From assembly GCF_009760925.1 (NCBI RefSeq), contig NZ_VRLV01000014.1:186001-250000 (forward strand): DNA of 64,000 nucleotides, read 5' to 3'. A program made the translations under genes and the position numbers. A model generated the notes under the pieces. The model was not told the origin of the DNA, did no database searches, and saw nothing but the letters and a program-made list of their open reading frames with translations. Of the stretch, positions 36,201 to 43,397 are shown in pieces (within the stretch, counting starts at the first letter, position 1; each line of letters starts with the position of its first letter). Source of the DNA: Nonomuraea typhae. Lineage in GTDB: Bacteria > Actinomycetota > Actinomycetes > Streptosporangiales > Streptosporangiaceae.

Positions 36201-37093
36201 GCGGTGTCAAGCTGTGCAACGAGAACGGCAAGCAGATCCAGCTGCGCGGCATGAGCTCGCACGGCCTGCAGTGGTACTCGCAGTGCCTCAACACCGCCTC
36301 GCTCGACGCCCTGGCCACCGACTGGAAGGCCGACGTCCTGCGGATCTCGATGTACATCCAGGAGGACGGCTACGAGACCAACCCGCGCCTGTTCACCGAC
36401 CGGGTGCACAACCTCATCGAGCAGGCCACGGCCCGCGGCATGTACGCCATCGTCGACTGGCACATGCTCACGCCCGGCGACCCGATGTACAACCTGGCCA
36501 GGGCCAAGACGTTCTTCACCGAGATCGCCCAGCGGCACAACAACAAGAAGAACCTGTTCTACGAGATCGCCAACGAGCCCAACGGCGTCTCCTGGGCGAC
36601 GGTCAAGAGCTACGCCGAGCAGCTGATCCCGGTGATCCGCGCCAACGACCCCGACACGCCCATCCTCGTCGGCACCCGCGCCTGGTCCTCGCTCGGCGTC
36701 TCCGACGGGGCCAGTGAGACCGAGGTGATCGGCAACCCGGTCAACGCGACCAACATCATGTACACCTTCCACTTCTACGCGGCCTCGCACGGGAGCAACT
36801 ACCTCAACACGCTCTCCCGCGCGGCCGACCGTATCCCAATGTTCGTCACCGAGTTCGGCACGCAGACCGCCTCGGGCGGCGGTGGCAACAACTTCTCGAT
36901 GTCGCAGCAGTACCTCGACCTGATGGCCCAGAAGAAGATCAGCTGGGTCAACTGGAACTACTCCGACGACGGCCTGTCCGGCGCCGTCTTCACCGGCGGC
37001 ACCTGCCCGAACGGCCCGTTCGCCGGAACGAGCCGGCTGAAGGAGGCGGGAGTGTGGATCCGCGACCGGGTCCGCACACCTGACGACTTCTGA
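33275..37093 (+). CDS. secreted multimodular cellulase: beta-helix, FN3, CBM32, FN3, GH5
   Basis: A 1272-residue exported glycosidase. ATG 33275 follows AGGAG; a signal peptide spans about residues 1-34 (RRRLVAAGALFALAALPLP). Residues about 70-640 form a right-handed beta-helix of the pectate-lyase-3 type, then FN3 (645-732), CBM32/F5-8C (735-866; WIQADLG, YIRMYGTARG), a second FN3 (869-959) and a C-terminal GH5 domain (965-1272) with acid/base Glu1101 in ANEPNG and nucleophile Glu1193 in VTEFGT. GH5 hydrolyses beta-1,4-glucans or mannans outside the cell; the beta-helix may act on another polysaccharide, but catalytic residues there are not identifiable by eye. Expression is probably controlled by the divergent ROK repressor. 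Confidence 0.92.
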   Translation: MSGAIPLRRRLVAAGALFALAALPLPTLPAQAAAAAAIPDLTSANRRAPVAGLPDWSKAGFRGGAALPGSGAMNPDAACHITPQELATQYGVRPDGSDATTGLQAAIDAIRTTCTPSAGYTKLSSITLPAGRFVVSRQLGLDADYLVLKGAGMGQTVLSFRPDANTRYDTLTADGSDWDEDGATHGAGKGGWTWPGRGLLRVQTREVHSRYASDYSSAPANRKDIFEGSVNQHWAAGVPLRAASTTGETQIRLASNADMSRFKVGAHLWVGAANSVKFYQQQTVTDTSTYMNLHMRQQIFQISAVDTAGRNLTLDKPLEYGLPVNSTSDGSAAIGGTVYPSRVTPLKVVQGVGIEDLTLTQDMAGMPKLGGGTYNLDRADARFNYGNMAPEYAQHGIVLKWAANVWIRRVGTEMTGSHAVVTESAKNIQVQESNFDGSWNKGKGGNGYFRGSRVWDSLYAYNTSRNLRHFTFQWSASDNVAIGNDFDSDLNVHGGWERRNLFENNKVRVPFEHASKNCRTNCGDEGGGGPDDSTWWPIWWAAGPKAAKWSGSSGPQNVLYNNEMTKQTTQGGPYQSYYPDRQRLYQFGSSAADASTFQHLALNGTTIADWAGNETADFTGSGVNASRTDASGSLFLKSQGSGSDTTAPSTPGGLRATGTTSTTVSLAWNTATDDVAVTGYDVYRGDTLVTTVTATTFTDTGLTPTTAYTYTVKARDAAGNTSPASTSITQQTSGSETLLSQGRPATASSIEGTGFEAAKAVDGDTTGTRWASEEGVDPQWIQADLGSNATVTRVKLTWEAAYGRSYRIQTSPNGSTWTDVYSTTTGDGGTDEVNLSGSGRYIRMYGTARGTTYGYSLYELQVYGTSGGGDTTPPSTPANLRSTATTSTSVSLAWNASTDNIAVTGYDVYRASTLVNTVTATTFTDTGLTPATAYTYTVKARDAAGNTSPAGNSVTATTQAGSGGTPVEANGRLRVCGVKLCNENGKQIQLRGMSSHGLQWYSQCLNTASLDALATDWKADVLRISMYIQEDGYETNPRLFTDRVHNLIEQATARGMYAIVDWHMLTPGDPMYNLARAKTFFTEIAQRHNNKKNLFYEIANEPNGVSWATVKSYAEQLIPVIRANDPDTPILVGTRAWSSLGVSDGASETEVIGNPVNATNIMYTFHFYAASHGSNYLNTLSRAADRIPMFVTEFGTQTASGGGGNNFSMSQQYLDLMAQKKISWVNWNYSDDGLSGAVFTGGTCPNGPFAGTSRLKEAGVWIRDRVRTPDDF
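35291..35439 (+). repeat. first copy of FN3-encoding direct repeat
   Basis: About 149 bases within the first FN3 module recur almost unchanged 678 bases downstream (35969-36117). The offset is a multiple of three, so recombination between copies would delete or duplicate FN3-CBM32 in frame. Confidence 0.8.
35969..36117 (+). repeat. second copy of FN3-encoding direct repeat
   Basis: The partner of the repeat at 35291-35439, lying in the second FN3 module. Most differences are single substitutions, for instance ACC to AAC and ACG to GCG codons, which indicates recent duplication or gene conversion. Confidence 0.8.
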
Positions 37094-37099
37094 CCGACC

Positions 37100-37132
37100 G
37101 GCCCCGCCCGTGCCGCCGGCGCGGGCGGGGCC
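37100..37132. terminator. strong bidirectional terminator hairpin
   Basis: A 15-bp GC-rich stem with one G-T pair (arms 37100-37114 and 37118-37132) and a 3-base loop sits between the convergent cellulase and VOC genes, seven bases past the cellulase stop codon. There is no T-run, as is usual in high-GC actinomycetes. Confidence 0.8.
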
Positions 37133-37192
37133 ATCCCGACGCGGCGCCGGGAACCGTACGGCATCCGCCATGATCGACAGGCCGCGCCGGCC

Positions 37193-37645
37193 CTATCGCC
37201 CGGCGGCGAACTGGATCAGTTCGACCACGTGGCGGTCGGGGTCGAGCACGTACACGAGCCGCGCGCCGTCCCAGTGGCCGTCCCCTGACACCGTGACCGG
37301 CTCCCCGGTGAGCGGGTGGACCCCGGCCTCGGCCAGGCGCGCGAGCAGACTGTCCAGGTCCTGGACGCCCATGGCGACGTGCCCGCCTCCCACGCTGCTG
37401 ACCGGCAGCGCGACCGACGGCTCGCTCCTGGGCCTGCGGTACTCCAGCAGCTCGATCATCTGGCCCCGGCCCGCGTCGAGCATGGCGAAGGCGAGCCAGG
37501 CGTCCTCGATGCCCGCTGCGCGGGCCTGCGCCTCGCCCTGCTCGAGAAGCGGCATGCCGAGCAGGTCGTGGTAGAAGGCGAGCGAGGCCGCCAGGTCGGC
37601 ACAGGTGAGTCCCGCGTGGTCGAGTACGGGTGTGGTGATGGTCAT
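37193..37645 (-). CDS. VOC (glyoxalase-like) family protein
   Basis: A 150-residue vicinal-oxygen-chelate protein with two beta-alpha-beta-beta-beta units: LDHAGLTCADLAASLAFYHDLLGMPLLEQ opens the first, GHVAMGVQDLDSLLARLAEAGV the second. Metal-ligand positions are plausible with His10, Glu65 (MIELLEYR), His89 and Glu142 (HVVELIQF). It resembles methylmalonyl-CoA epimerase and dioxygenase-like VOC proteins. ATG 37645 overlaps the stop of the PLP decarboxylase gene as ATGA, so the two act in one pathway. An epimerase or lyase role in the neighbouring acyl-CoA pathway is speculation. Confidence 0.88.
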   Translation of the reverse strand: MTITTPVLDHAGLTCADLAASLAFYHDLLGMPLLEQGEAQARAAGIEDAWLAFAMLDAGRGQMIELLEYRRPRSEPSVALPVSSVGGGHVAMGVQDLDSLLARLAEAGVHPLTGEPVTVSGDGHWDGARLVYVLDPDRHVVELIQFAAGR

Positions 37646-39054
37646 CGGGCGGCTCCGGTGAAGGTGTGGTGGAGGTGGTCGGGGAGGGTGTCGCGGGCGA
37701 GCAGGTCCTCGATGCTCTCGGCCCGCCGTACCAGGTGGGCTTGCGTGCCGTTCACCAGCACGGTCGCGGGACGGGGCAGCAGGTTGAGGTTGCTCGCGTT
37801 CGCGTCGTTGTAGGCGCCGGTGAAGCAGAAGGCCAGCAGGTCGCCCGCGCTCATGACGGGCAGCGTGGCGGTGCGCGCGAGCACGTCGGACATGCAGGAG
37901 CGGCCGACGACCCGGACTTCGACCGCGGTCTCCGTCTCCGGTAGCCGTACGGGGGTCACCGGCGGGCGGCCGGCCTGGTCGGGGATCTCGGAGAGGAACA
38001 GCTGCGTGGTGTCCGTCTCGTACCAGGTGAAGGGGAAGGGGTGGGTCTGGCGCTTCACGTTGAGCAGGGTCGCCACGTGGATGCCGCACGGCCCGAACAG
38101 CGCGCGGCCCGGCTCGACTTCCAGGGTACGGCCCTCGACGCCGATGCCGCCCGATGCCAGGCCCTTGGTCAGGTTCTCGCAGACGACCTCGGCGTAACGC
38201 TCGATCGTGGGTGGGACAGGGGGGATGAAGCTCGGGTTCGCCCGGCCGAACCCGTCGATCTGCGGTGCGAATCCGCCGCCGACGTCGACGGTGTCCGGAG
38301 TCCAGCCGCCCCACAGGTCCGACACCTCGGCGGTCAGCTCGCCGAACCGCCTGCTGAACCCGCCGATGACCGACAGGTCGGTGGTGTAGCGGCCCATGTG
38401 CATCATCACGCCGGTGACCCGCAGTTCCGGCGCGGACAGCGCGCGACCGGCCTCGGCCAGGTCGTCGTAGGGGACGCCCGACTTGTAGGTGCCGTAGATG
38501 TCGGCGATCGGCGTGCCGAATGCCTCCATGCGGGCGTCGGTCTCGTAGTAGGGCCGCAGCCGTATCCGTAGGTTGGCCTGCTTGCCGACGGCGCGGGCCG
38601 CCGCCACCGAGAGTTCGATCTCCCGCACGTCGTCGACAGTGACGCGGGCGCCGAGGGCTACGGCGCGCTCGATCGTGGCCCGGTCCTTGCCGGTGCCGTT
38701 GAGCGAGATCAGGGCGGGGTCGATTCCGGCACGGACCGCGACCTCCAGCTCGCCGGCGCCGACCAGGTCGGCGCCCATGCCCTCCTGCGCGAGCACCCGC
38801 TGGAGCGCGAGGACGGGGTTGGCCTTGACCGCGGGCAGCACCAGGACCTCGCCCTGGGGCCAGGCCCGCTTGAACGCGGCGCGGATGCGGCGAGCCTGAC
38901 GTCGCAGGGTGGACTCGGAGAGCACGAACAGCGGCGCGGAGAATCGCTCGACCAGGGCGTCCACTGGCACGTCCTCGATCAGCAGGCGGCCGGACTCGCG
39001 GCGGAGCATGCCGTCCGACAGCGCTACCGCATCGGCGTCATAGGATTCGCTCAT
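37642..39054 (-). CDS. PLP-dependent decarboxylase (DAP/ornithine decarboxylase group IV)
   Basis: A 470-residue enzyme of the alanine-racemase-fold decarboxylases. PLP Lys is in VLPAVKANP; HMGRYT, DVGGGFAP, EPGRALFG and VVGRSCMSDVLA (Cys-x-x-Asp contributed to the partner active site) follow in the usual order. It is longer than lysine-pathway LysA (about 420) and lies far from any lysine genes, so a specialised substrate is likely. The ATG at 39054 is nine bases from a 35-bp operator repeat shared with the CoA-transferase promoter. The gene is divergent from the tandem Lrp regulator, which is a typical layout for a regulator and its target. Decarboxylation of an amino acid feeding the acyl-CoA pathway is inferred. 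Confidence 0.88.
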   Translation of the reverse strand: MSESYDADAVALSDGMLRRESGRLLIEDVPVDALVERFSAPLFVLSESTLRRQARRIRAAFKRAWPQGEVLVLPAVKANPVLALQRVLAQEGMGADLVGAGELEVAVRAGIDPALISLNGTGKDRATIERAVALGARVTVDDVREIELSVAAARAVGKQANLRIRLRPYYETDARMEAFGTPIADIYGTYKSGVPYDDLAEAGRALSAPELRVTGVMMHMGRYTTDLSVIGGFSRRFGELTAEVSDLWGGWTPDTVDVGGGFAPQIDGFGRANPSFIPPVPPTIERYAEVVCENLTKGLASGGIGVEGRTLEVEPGRALFGPCGIHVATLLNVKRQTHPFPFTWYETDTTQLFLSEIPDQAGRPPVTPVRLPETETAVEVRVVGRSCMSDVLARTATLPVMSAGDLLAFCFTGAYNDANASNLNLLPRPATVLVNGTQAHLVRRAESIEDLLARDTLPDHLHHTFTGAAR

Positions 39055-39062
39055 GTATGGCA

Positions 39063-39097
39063 AAATAGTTGATTGAATGCCATCAAACAACTGTTTT
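39063..39097. promoter_or_regulatory. 35-bp inverted-repeat operator, copy A
   Basis: The sequence begins AAATAGTTGA and ends CAACTGTTTT, with half-sites of form AAAYAGTYG followed by TGA on each strand. It lies between the PLP decarboxylase and the Lrp-type regulator gene. The same element occurs at 43304-43338 with the same length and with most positions identical. Lrp/AsnC proteins bind such A/T-flanked palindromes. Confidence 0.8.
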
Positions 39098-39157
39098 CTA
39101 AAGTTCAGATCGCCGAGTGATGATATTTTCGCCACCACGATCGAGTCAGGGGGTCGC

Positions 39158-40228
39158 GTGGCAGACGGGCGACGGTCATGCTTCGATGGCGGGGTGACCG
39201 AAGCCCTCCATGACAGCCGCGAACCGCAGGATTCGCCCGCGCTGGACGAGATCGACCGGCGGATCATCGCCGAGCTGCAGGACGACGGCAGGCGGACCTA
39301 CGGGCGGATCGCCGAGGCGGTCGGGCTCACCGAGGCTCCGACCCGGCATCGGGTGGCGCGCCTGACCAGGTCCCGGCTGATCGAGATCGTGGCCATCACC
39401 AATCCCGGTGCTTTCGGCTTCCGGCTGCGCGTCGCCGTCGGACTGCGCTGCGAGGGTGACATCGACGCCATCGCGGCCACGATCAGCGAGGTGGACGAGG
39501 TCGACTGGCTCGTCGCCACCGCGGGCCGCTACGACCTGATCGCCGAGCTCCGCTGCGTGGACGAGCAGCACCTGTACGGCCTGCTCGCCGAACGCATCCG
39601 CACGGTCCCCGGTGTACGCGACATCGAGACCCTTCTGTATCTCAACCTGTTCAAGGCGTCCTATTCCTGGCCCCCCGGCTCGGGCAGACGGGTGCCGGAC
39701 AAGCCTGCCGGAGCCCGTCGATGTCCCCCTGTCGAGCCCGCGCTTACCGACAGCGGCGAGAAGGTGACGCTGGACGCGATCGACCGGCGGATCGTCGCCG
39801 AATTGCAGGAGGACGGCAGGCGGACCTACGGGCGGATCGCCGAGGCGGTCGGGCTCAGCCTCGCGCCGACCAGGCAGCGGGTGGCGCGCCTGATCGACAC
39901 GGGCGTCATCAAGATCGCGGCCATCGTCAATCCGAGGAAGGTGGGATTCCTGCACCGCGCCGCCATCGGCTTGCGCTGCGAGGGCGACCTGGACGTGATC
40001 GCCGCGGCGATCACCCAGGTCGACGAGGTCGAGTGGCTGATGGCCACTGCGGGAAGCTTCGACCTGATGGCGGAGGTCAGCCACCTGGACACGGAGCATC
40101 TGCATCGGCTGGTGGCCGACCGCATCCGCACGGTGCCCGGCGTGCGCGGCGTCGAGATCCTGATCTTCCTGTCCATCTTCAAGGTCAGGTATCCGTGGCC
40201 GCCGGGGATGACACGGATCTACCCGTAG
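39158..40228 (+). CDS. tandem-duplicated Lrp/AsnC regulator
   Basis: A 356-residue protein made of two full AsnC-type units. Each has an HTH (IDRRIIAELQDDGRRTYGRIAEAVGL and IDRRIVAELQEDGRRTYGRIAEAVGL) followed by a RAM ligand-binding domain (GLRCEGDIDAIAATISEVDEVDW and GLRCEGDLDVIAAAITQVDEVEW). Ordinary Lrp proteins have one unit of about 150 residues and dimerise; here the dimer is encoded in one chain, and the DNA copies are also alike. GTG 39158 is preferred since AGGGGG precedes it, but GTG 39194 is possible. It is divergent from the decarboxylase and near two identical-type operators, so it probably controls both flanking operons. Confidence 0.9.
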   Translation: MADGRRSCFDGGVTEALHDSREPQDSPALDEIDRRIIAELQDDGRRTYGRIAEAVGLTEAPTRHRVARLTRSRLIEIVAITNPGAFGFRLRVAVGLRCEGDIDAIAATISEVDEVDWLVATAGRYDLIAELRCVDEQHLYGLLAERIRTVPGVRDIETLLYLNLFKASYSWPPGSGRRVPDKPAGARRCPPVEPALTDSGEKVTLDAIDRRIVAELQEDGRRTYGRIAEAVGLSLAPTRQRVARLIDTGVIKIAAIVNPRKVGFLHRAAIGLRCEGDLDVIAAAITQVDEVEWLMATAGSFDLMAEVSHLDTEHLHRLVADRIRTVPGVRGVEILIFLSIFKVRYPWPPGMTRIYP

Positions 40229-41241
40229 CCGGCGGGGCCGTAGGGGCCGTCGGCGCCCCTGCGGTGCACCAGCAGGGAGCGCCGAAAGGACAGCACCGTT
40301 TCGCCGCGCTGGTTCACCGCTCGCGTGGCGACCGACAGGATTCCCTCGGCGGGACGCGACCTCGACGGGCGGGCGTCGAGGATCTCCGAGTCGGCCCGTA
40401 CGATGTCACCCGCACGCACCGGGGTCGGCAGTTCGATGTCGTACCACCCGAGGTTCGCCACCACTCGCCCGAAGGTGCGCGTCGACGCGGTCGTGGCGGT
40501 GGCGAGCACGAACATCTCGCTGACCAGAGGCGGCCCGTCGTGGTAGCCGGGCGCGAACTCCATCGACCTGCGGGCCTGCCCGATCGTCTCCTCGCGCAGG
40601 AAGGTGTATCCGGGGTGGTGCGTGAACCGCTCGCCCGGCCGGCAGTCCTCGAAGAACAGGCCGTACCGTTCCCGCAGGTCGCCGTCCACCAGGTCGTAGG
40701 CTGCGAACCTCGGCTCGTCCACCGGCGGTCCGCCGGGGTCGGCGTCCGGGCCACGCCCCCGGCGATAGATCTCCGCGCGATAGCTCAGGTCGATCACCTC
40801 GGCGCCGGACGCGTTCAGCCCGCGAGTGCGCACCCGCACGACGCCGACATCCGGATCGCCACCGGGGTCCACCTCGAGGATCTCCGACTCGGCGTACAGC
40901 GTGTCGCCGCCGAACACCGGCGCCCGCAGGCCGATCTCGTCGAACCTCGCCAGCCTGCGCCGCCGGGCGAACGTCTTGGCGCACAGGCCGATCACCCGCT
41001 GCGCGGTGAGCGTGCTGACCATCAGCGGCCTGCCCCAGGCGGTGTGCCCGGCGTAGGCGGCGTCGAAGTGCAGCATCGCGGAGTTCATCGTGTCCAGCGC
41101 GTGCTCGGTGTTGTCCTGCTGCGATAGCGTGACTCCCGGCCGGTGCCGGAACCGCTGTCCCACGACGAAGTCCTCGAAGTCGATCCCGAACCGCTCGGCG
41201 TACCTCCCGGGACCGAGCAGGTAGTACGCGGAGAACGTCAT
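40219..41241 (-). CDS. double MaoC-like (R)-hydratase, mesaconyl-CoA hydratase-like
   Basis: A 340-residue protein with two hot-dog units: residues 14-150 (FEDFVVGQRFRHRPGVTLSQQDNTEHALDTMNSAMLHFDAAYA) and about 185-325 (FEDCRPGERFTHHPGYTFLREETIGQAR). Length and order resemble mesaconyl-CoA hydratase (beta-methylmalyl-CoA dehydratase), which hydrates a double bond of a C5 acyl-CoA. ATG 41241 overlaps the CitE-like stop (ATGA). Together with CitE-like and family III CoA-transferase genes it forms a set that matches mesaconyl/methylmalyl-CoA chemistry. The 3' end overlaps the convergent Lrp gene by 10 bases. Confidence 0.82.
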   Translation of the reverse strand: MTFSAYYLLGPGRYAERFGIDFEDFVVGQRFRHRPGVTLSQQDNTEHALDTMNSAMLHFDAAYAGHTAWGRPLMVSTLTAQRVIGLCAKTFARRRRLARFDEIGLRAPVFGGDTLYAESEILEVDPGGDPDVGVVRVRTRGLNASGAEVIDLSYRAEIYRRGRGPDADPGGPPVDEPRFAAYDLVDGDLRERYGLFFEDCRPGERFTHHPGYTFLREETIGQARRSMEFAPGYHDGPPLVSEMFVLATATTASTRTFGRVVANLGWYDIELPTPVRAGDIVRADSEILDARPSRSRPAEGILSVATRAVNQRGETVLSFRRSLLVHRRGADGPYGPAGYG

Positions 41242-42095
41242 GCGCCACCCCCCGCGCGTTCGATGACGAGCCGGGCGCGGTGCACCACGGCGGCGTCGAT
41301 CATCGATCCGCGGAAGCGGACCGCCCCGCCGTCCCCGGCCGCCTTCAGCACCGCGTGCGCGTCCGCGACTTGCCGCGCCGTCGGTGTGAACGCCTGCCGT
41401 ACGTCCTCCACTTGCTTGGGGTGGATCGCGAACTTGCCGGTGAAGCCCGTCATGCGGGCGCGGCGGCACTCCTCGGCGAGCACGGCGGCGGAGTCGAGGT
41501 CGAGGCAGGGCATGTCGAGTGCGCGGATTCCGGCCGCCGCCGCAGCCCACACCAGGCGAGCCCGCGCGGGCAGCATCGGCTCCCACGCCAGCTCGGCCTC
41601 CAGCGCCACGGCCAGGTCGGCGCCGCCGAATCCGAGGGCGACCACGTGTGGGTCGGCGGCGGCGATCTCCGCAGCATGCTCAAGCCCCGCGCCGGACTCG
41701 ATGCTGCACACCAGCTCGCCGTGCCAGTTCCGGCCGCCGAGCGCCTGAGCGCACAGCCGGGCTTCAGCCGCCGACTCGACCTTCGGCAGGACGACGAAGT
41801 CCGGCAGCGCGGCCGAGCTGTCGAGCAGGGCCGCCAGGTCACGGATTCCCTCGGGCGTGGTGAGAGCATTGACGCGTACCCCCACCGGCAGGGCCCGGGC
41901 GGCCCCAAGCGCGTGGATGGCGGCTTCGCGGGCGGCCTGCTTGTTCGCGGGGGCGACCGAGTCCTCCAGGTCGATCACCACCGCGTCCGCCCCCGCGGCC
42001 AGCGCGCGCCCGATCCGGTCGGGCCGGTCGCCGGGCACGAACAGGATCACCCGGGCCGCGTCGATGCTCCTGTCACGCTTCCCTTCGCCGCTCAT
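41238..42095 (-). CDS. CitE-like acyl-CoA lyase (HpcH/HpaI aldolase family)
   Basis: A 285-residue CitE/Mcl-type TIM barrel: VILFVPGDRPDRIGRALAAGADAVVIDLEDSVAP (metal and substrate region), VRVNAL, LPKVES, IESGAGLEHAAEIA and GFTGKFAIHPKQV. Relatives cleave or form malyl-CoA, beta-methylmalyl-CoA or citramalyl-CoA. It is coupled by ATGA overlaps to the gene on either side, so a C5-dicarboxyl-CoA such as methylmalyl- or citramalyl-CoA is a reasonable substrate, giving acetyl/propionyl-CoA plus an oxo-acid. The exact substrate cannot be read from sequence. Confidence 0.87.
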   Translation of the reverse strand: MSGEGKRDRSIDAARVILFVPGDRPDRIGRALAAGADAVVIDLEDSVAPANKQAAREAAIHALGAARALPVGVRVNALTTPEGIRDLAALLDSSAALPDFVVLPKVESAAEARLCAQALGGRNWHGELVCSIESGAGLEHAAEIAAADPHVVALGFGGADLAVALEAELAWEPMLPARARLVWAAAAAGIRALDMPCLDLDSAAVLAEECRRARMTGFTGKFAIHPKQVEDVRQAFTPTARQVADAHAVLKAAGDGGAVRFRGSMIDAAVVHRARLVIERAGGGA

Positions 42096-43294
42096 ATCAC
42101 GCCCAGCGCGCGCAGTTCGCCCAGTTCAGCGGCCGTTCTGCCCAGTGCGGTGAGCACCTCGTCGGTCTGTTCGCCGAGAGCGGGCGCGGAGGTGGGCGGC
42201 CGTGCGGGGCCGTCCGCCCTGATCGGGCTGGCGAGCATCCGCAGCACGGTTCCCGTACCCACGTCGATCCGCTCGACCCGGTCGCCGTCCTGGACCATGG
42301 GGCTGTTCATGGCCTCGGGCAGAGTCAGGATGGGCGCGGCGGGCACCGCGTCACCGAACACCGCCAGCCATTCGGCGGTGGTGCGCCTGGACAGCTCCTC
42401 GTCGAGCAGACCGGTCAACTCGTCCCTGGCCGCGAGCCGGTCGGCGAACGTGCGGAACCTCGGGTCGTGGCCCCACTCGGGACGCCCGATCCGCTCGCAC
42501 AGCAGCGGCCAGAACTTCTCCTTGTTGCACATCAGGTAGATCCAGCCATCCGCGGTGCGATAGCTCTGGCACGGGGTGAGGGACGGATGCGCCGAGCGGG
42601 GCAGCCGGGAGGTGCGCAACCCGCCGTTCAGGTACCAGTGCGCCGGGTAGTTGAGGCTGAACAGCGCCACGTCGAACAGGCTGACGTCCACGTCGCCCCC
42701 CTGGCCCGTGGCCCGCGCCCGCAGGATGCCGCTGACCGTGGCGAGGGCGAGCACCACGCCGCCGGTCAGGTCGATCATGGAGATGCCCATCCGGGACGGC
42801 GGGCCTTCCGGCTCACCGGTCAGGTCGAAGTAGCCCAGCTCCGCCTGCATCAGGTAGTCGTAACCCGGCCGCGCCGCCCGCTCCCCCGCGCGGCCGTAGC
42901 CGGTGAGGTGCCCGCACACGATCCGGGGGTTGGCCGCGCGCAGCCGGTCGAAGGTGAGGCCCAGCCGCTCAGGCACGTCGCCCCGGAGATTGCTGACCAC
43001 CGCGTCGGCGCTCGCGGCCAGTTCGAACAGAATCTGCCTGCCCCTGTCGTGCGCCAGGCTCAGCGTGATGCTCTTCTTGCCGCCGTTGAGTCCCTGAAAG
43101 AACACGCTCCGCGCGGTTTCCGGCAAGTCGTCGCGGAACAGCGGCCCGACCGACCGGGACACGTCGCCGTCTCCCGGCTGCTCGATCTTGACGACCTCGG
43201 CGCCGAGGTGCCCGAGGAGTTGCGTGCCGAACGGCGCCGCGCCGTACTGCTCGACCGCGAGCACCCGCACTCCGCTGAGCAAGTTGGTGCGCAT
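42092..43294 (-). CDS. family III CoA-transferase (CaiB/BaiF)
   Basis: A 400-residue formyl-CoA-transferase-type enzyme: LLSGVRVLAVEQYGAAPFGTQLLGHLGAEVVKIE at the N-terminus, GHLTGYGRAGERAARPGYDYLMQAELGYFDLTGEPEGPPSRMG with catalytic Asp in GYDYL, and a C-terminal AP-type segment (VPAAPILTLPEAMNSP). It moves CoA between carboxylic acids, possibly activating the pathway substrate or moving CoA within a dicarboxylate as Mct does. ATG 43294 (or 43297) lies right after GGAGGG; a TTG at 43327 would fall inside the operator and is unlikely. It is divergent from the acyl-CoA dehydrogenase across operator copy B. Confidence 0.88.
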   Translation of the reverse strand: MRTNLLSGVRVLAVEQYGAAPFGTQLLGHLGAEVVKIEQPGDGDVSRSVGPLFRDDLPETARSVFFQGLNGGKKSITLSLAHDRGRQILFELAASADAVVSNLRGDVPERLGLTFDRLRAANPRIVCGHLTGYGRAGERAARPGYDYLMQAELGYFDLTGEPEGPPSRMGISMIDLTGGVVLALATVSGILRARATGQGGDVDVSLFDVALFSLNYPAHWYLNGGLRTSRLPRSAHPSLTPCQSYRTADGWIYLMCNKEKFWPLLCERIGRPEWGHDPRFRTFADRLAARDELTGLLDEELSRRTTAEWLAVFGDAVPAAPILTLPEAMNSPMVQDGDRVERIDVGTGTVLRMLASPIRADGPARPPTSAPALGEQTDEVLTALGRTAAELGELRALGVI

Positions 43295-43303
43295 CATCCC
43301 TCC

Positions 43304-43338
43304 AAATAGTTGAGTGATGGTCTTCAAGCGACTGTTTT
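43304..43338. promoter_or_regulatory. 35-bp inverted-repeat operator, copy B
   Basis: The second copy of the element at 39063-39097: it opens with AAATAGTTGA and closes with GACTGTTTT at identical spacing. It lies between the CoA-transferase and acyl-CoA dehydrogenase start codons, so one bound protein could act on both operons. Proximity to the tandem Lrp gene makes that protein the likely ligand. Confidence 0.8.
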
Positions 43339-43397
43339 AAGTATCGTCTGGCACGCAGACTACACATAATCGTCAGAAGGTTGTACGGTCTCCGGCT

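Noticed and set aside
37193..38314. A 373-codon minus frame ending in the VOC protein
   Set aside because: Only the last 150 codons, starting at the ATG overlapping the decarboxylase stop, are protein-like; the upstream part is a shadow of the decarboxylase gene.
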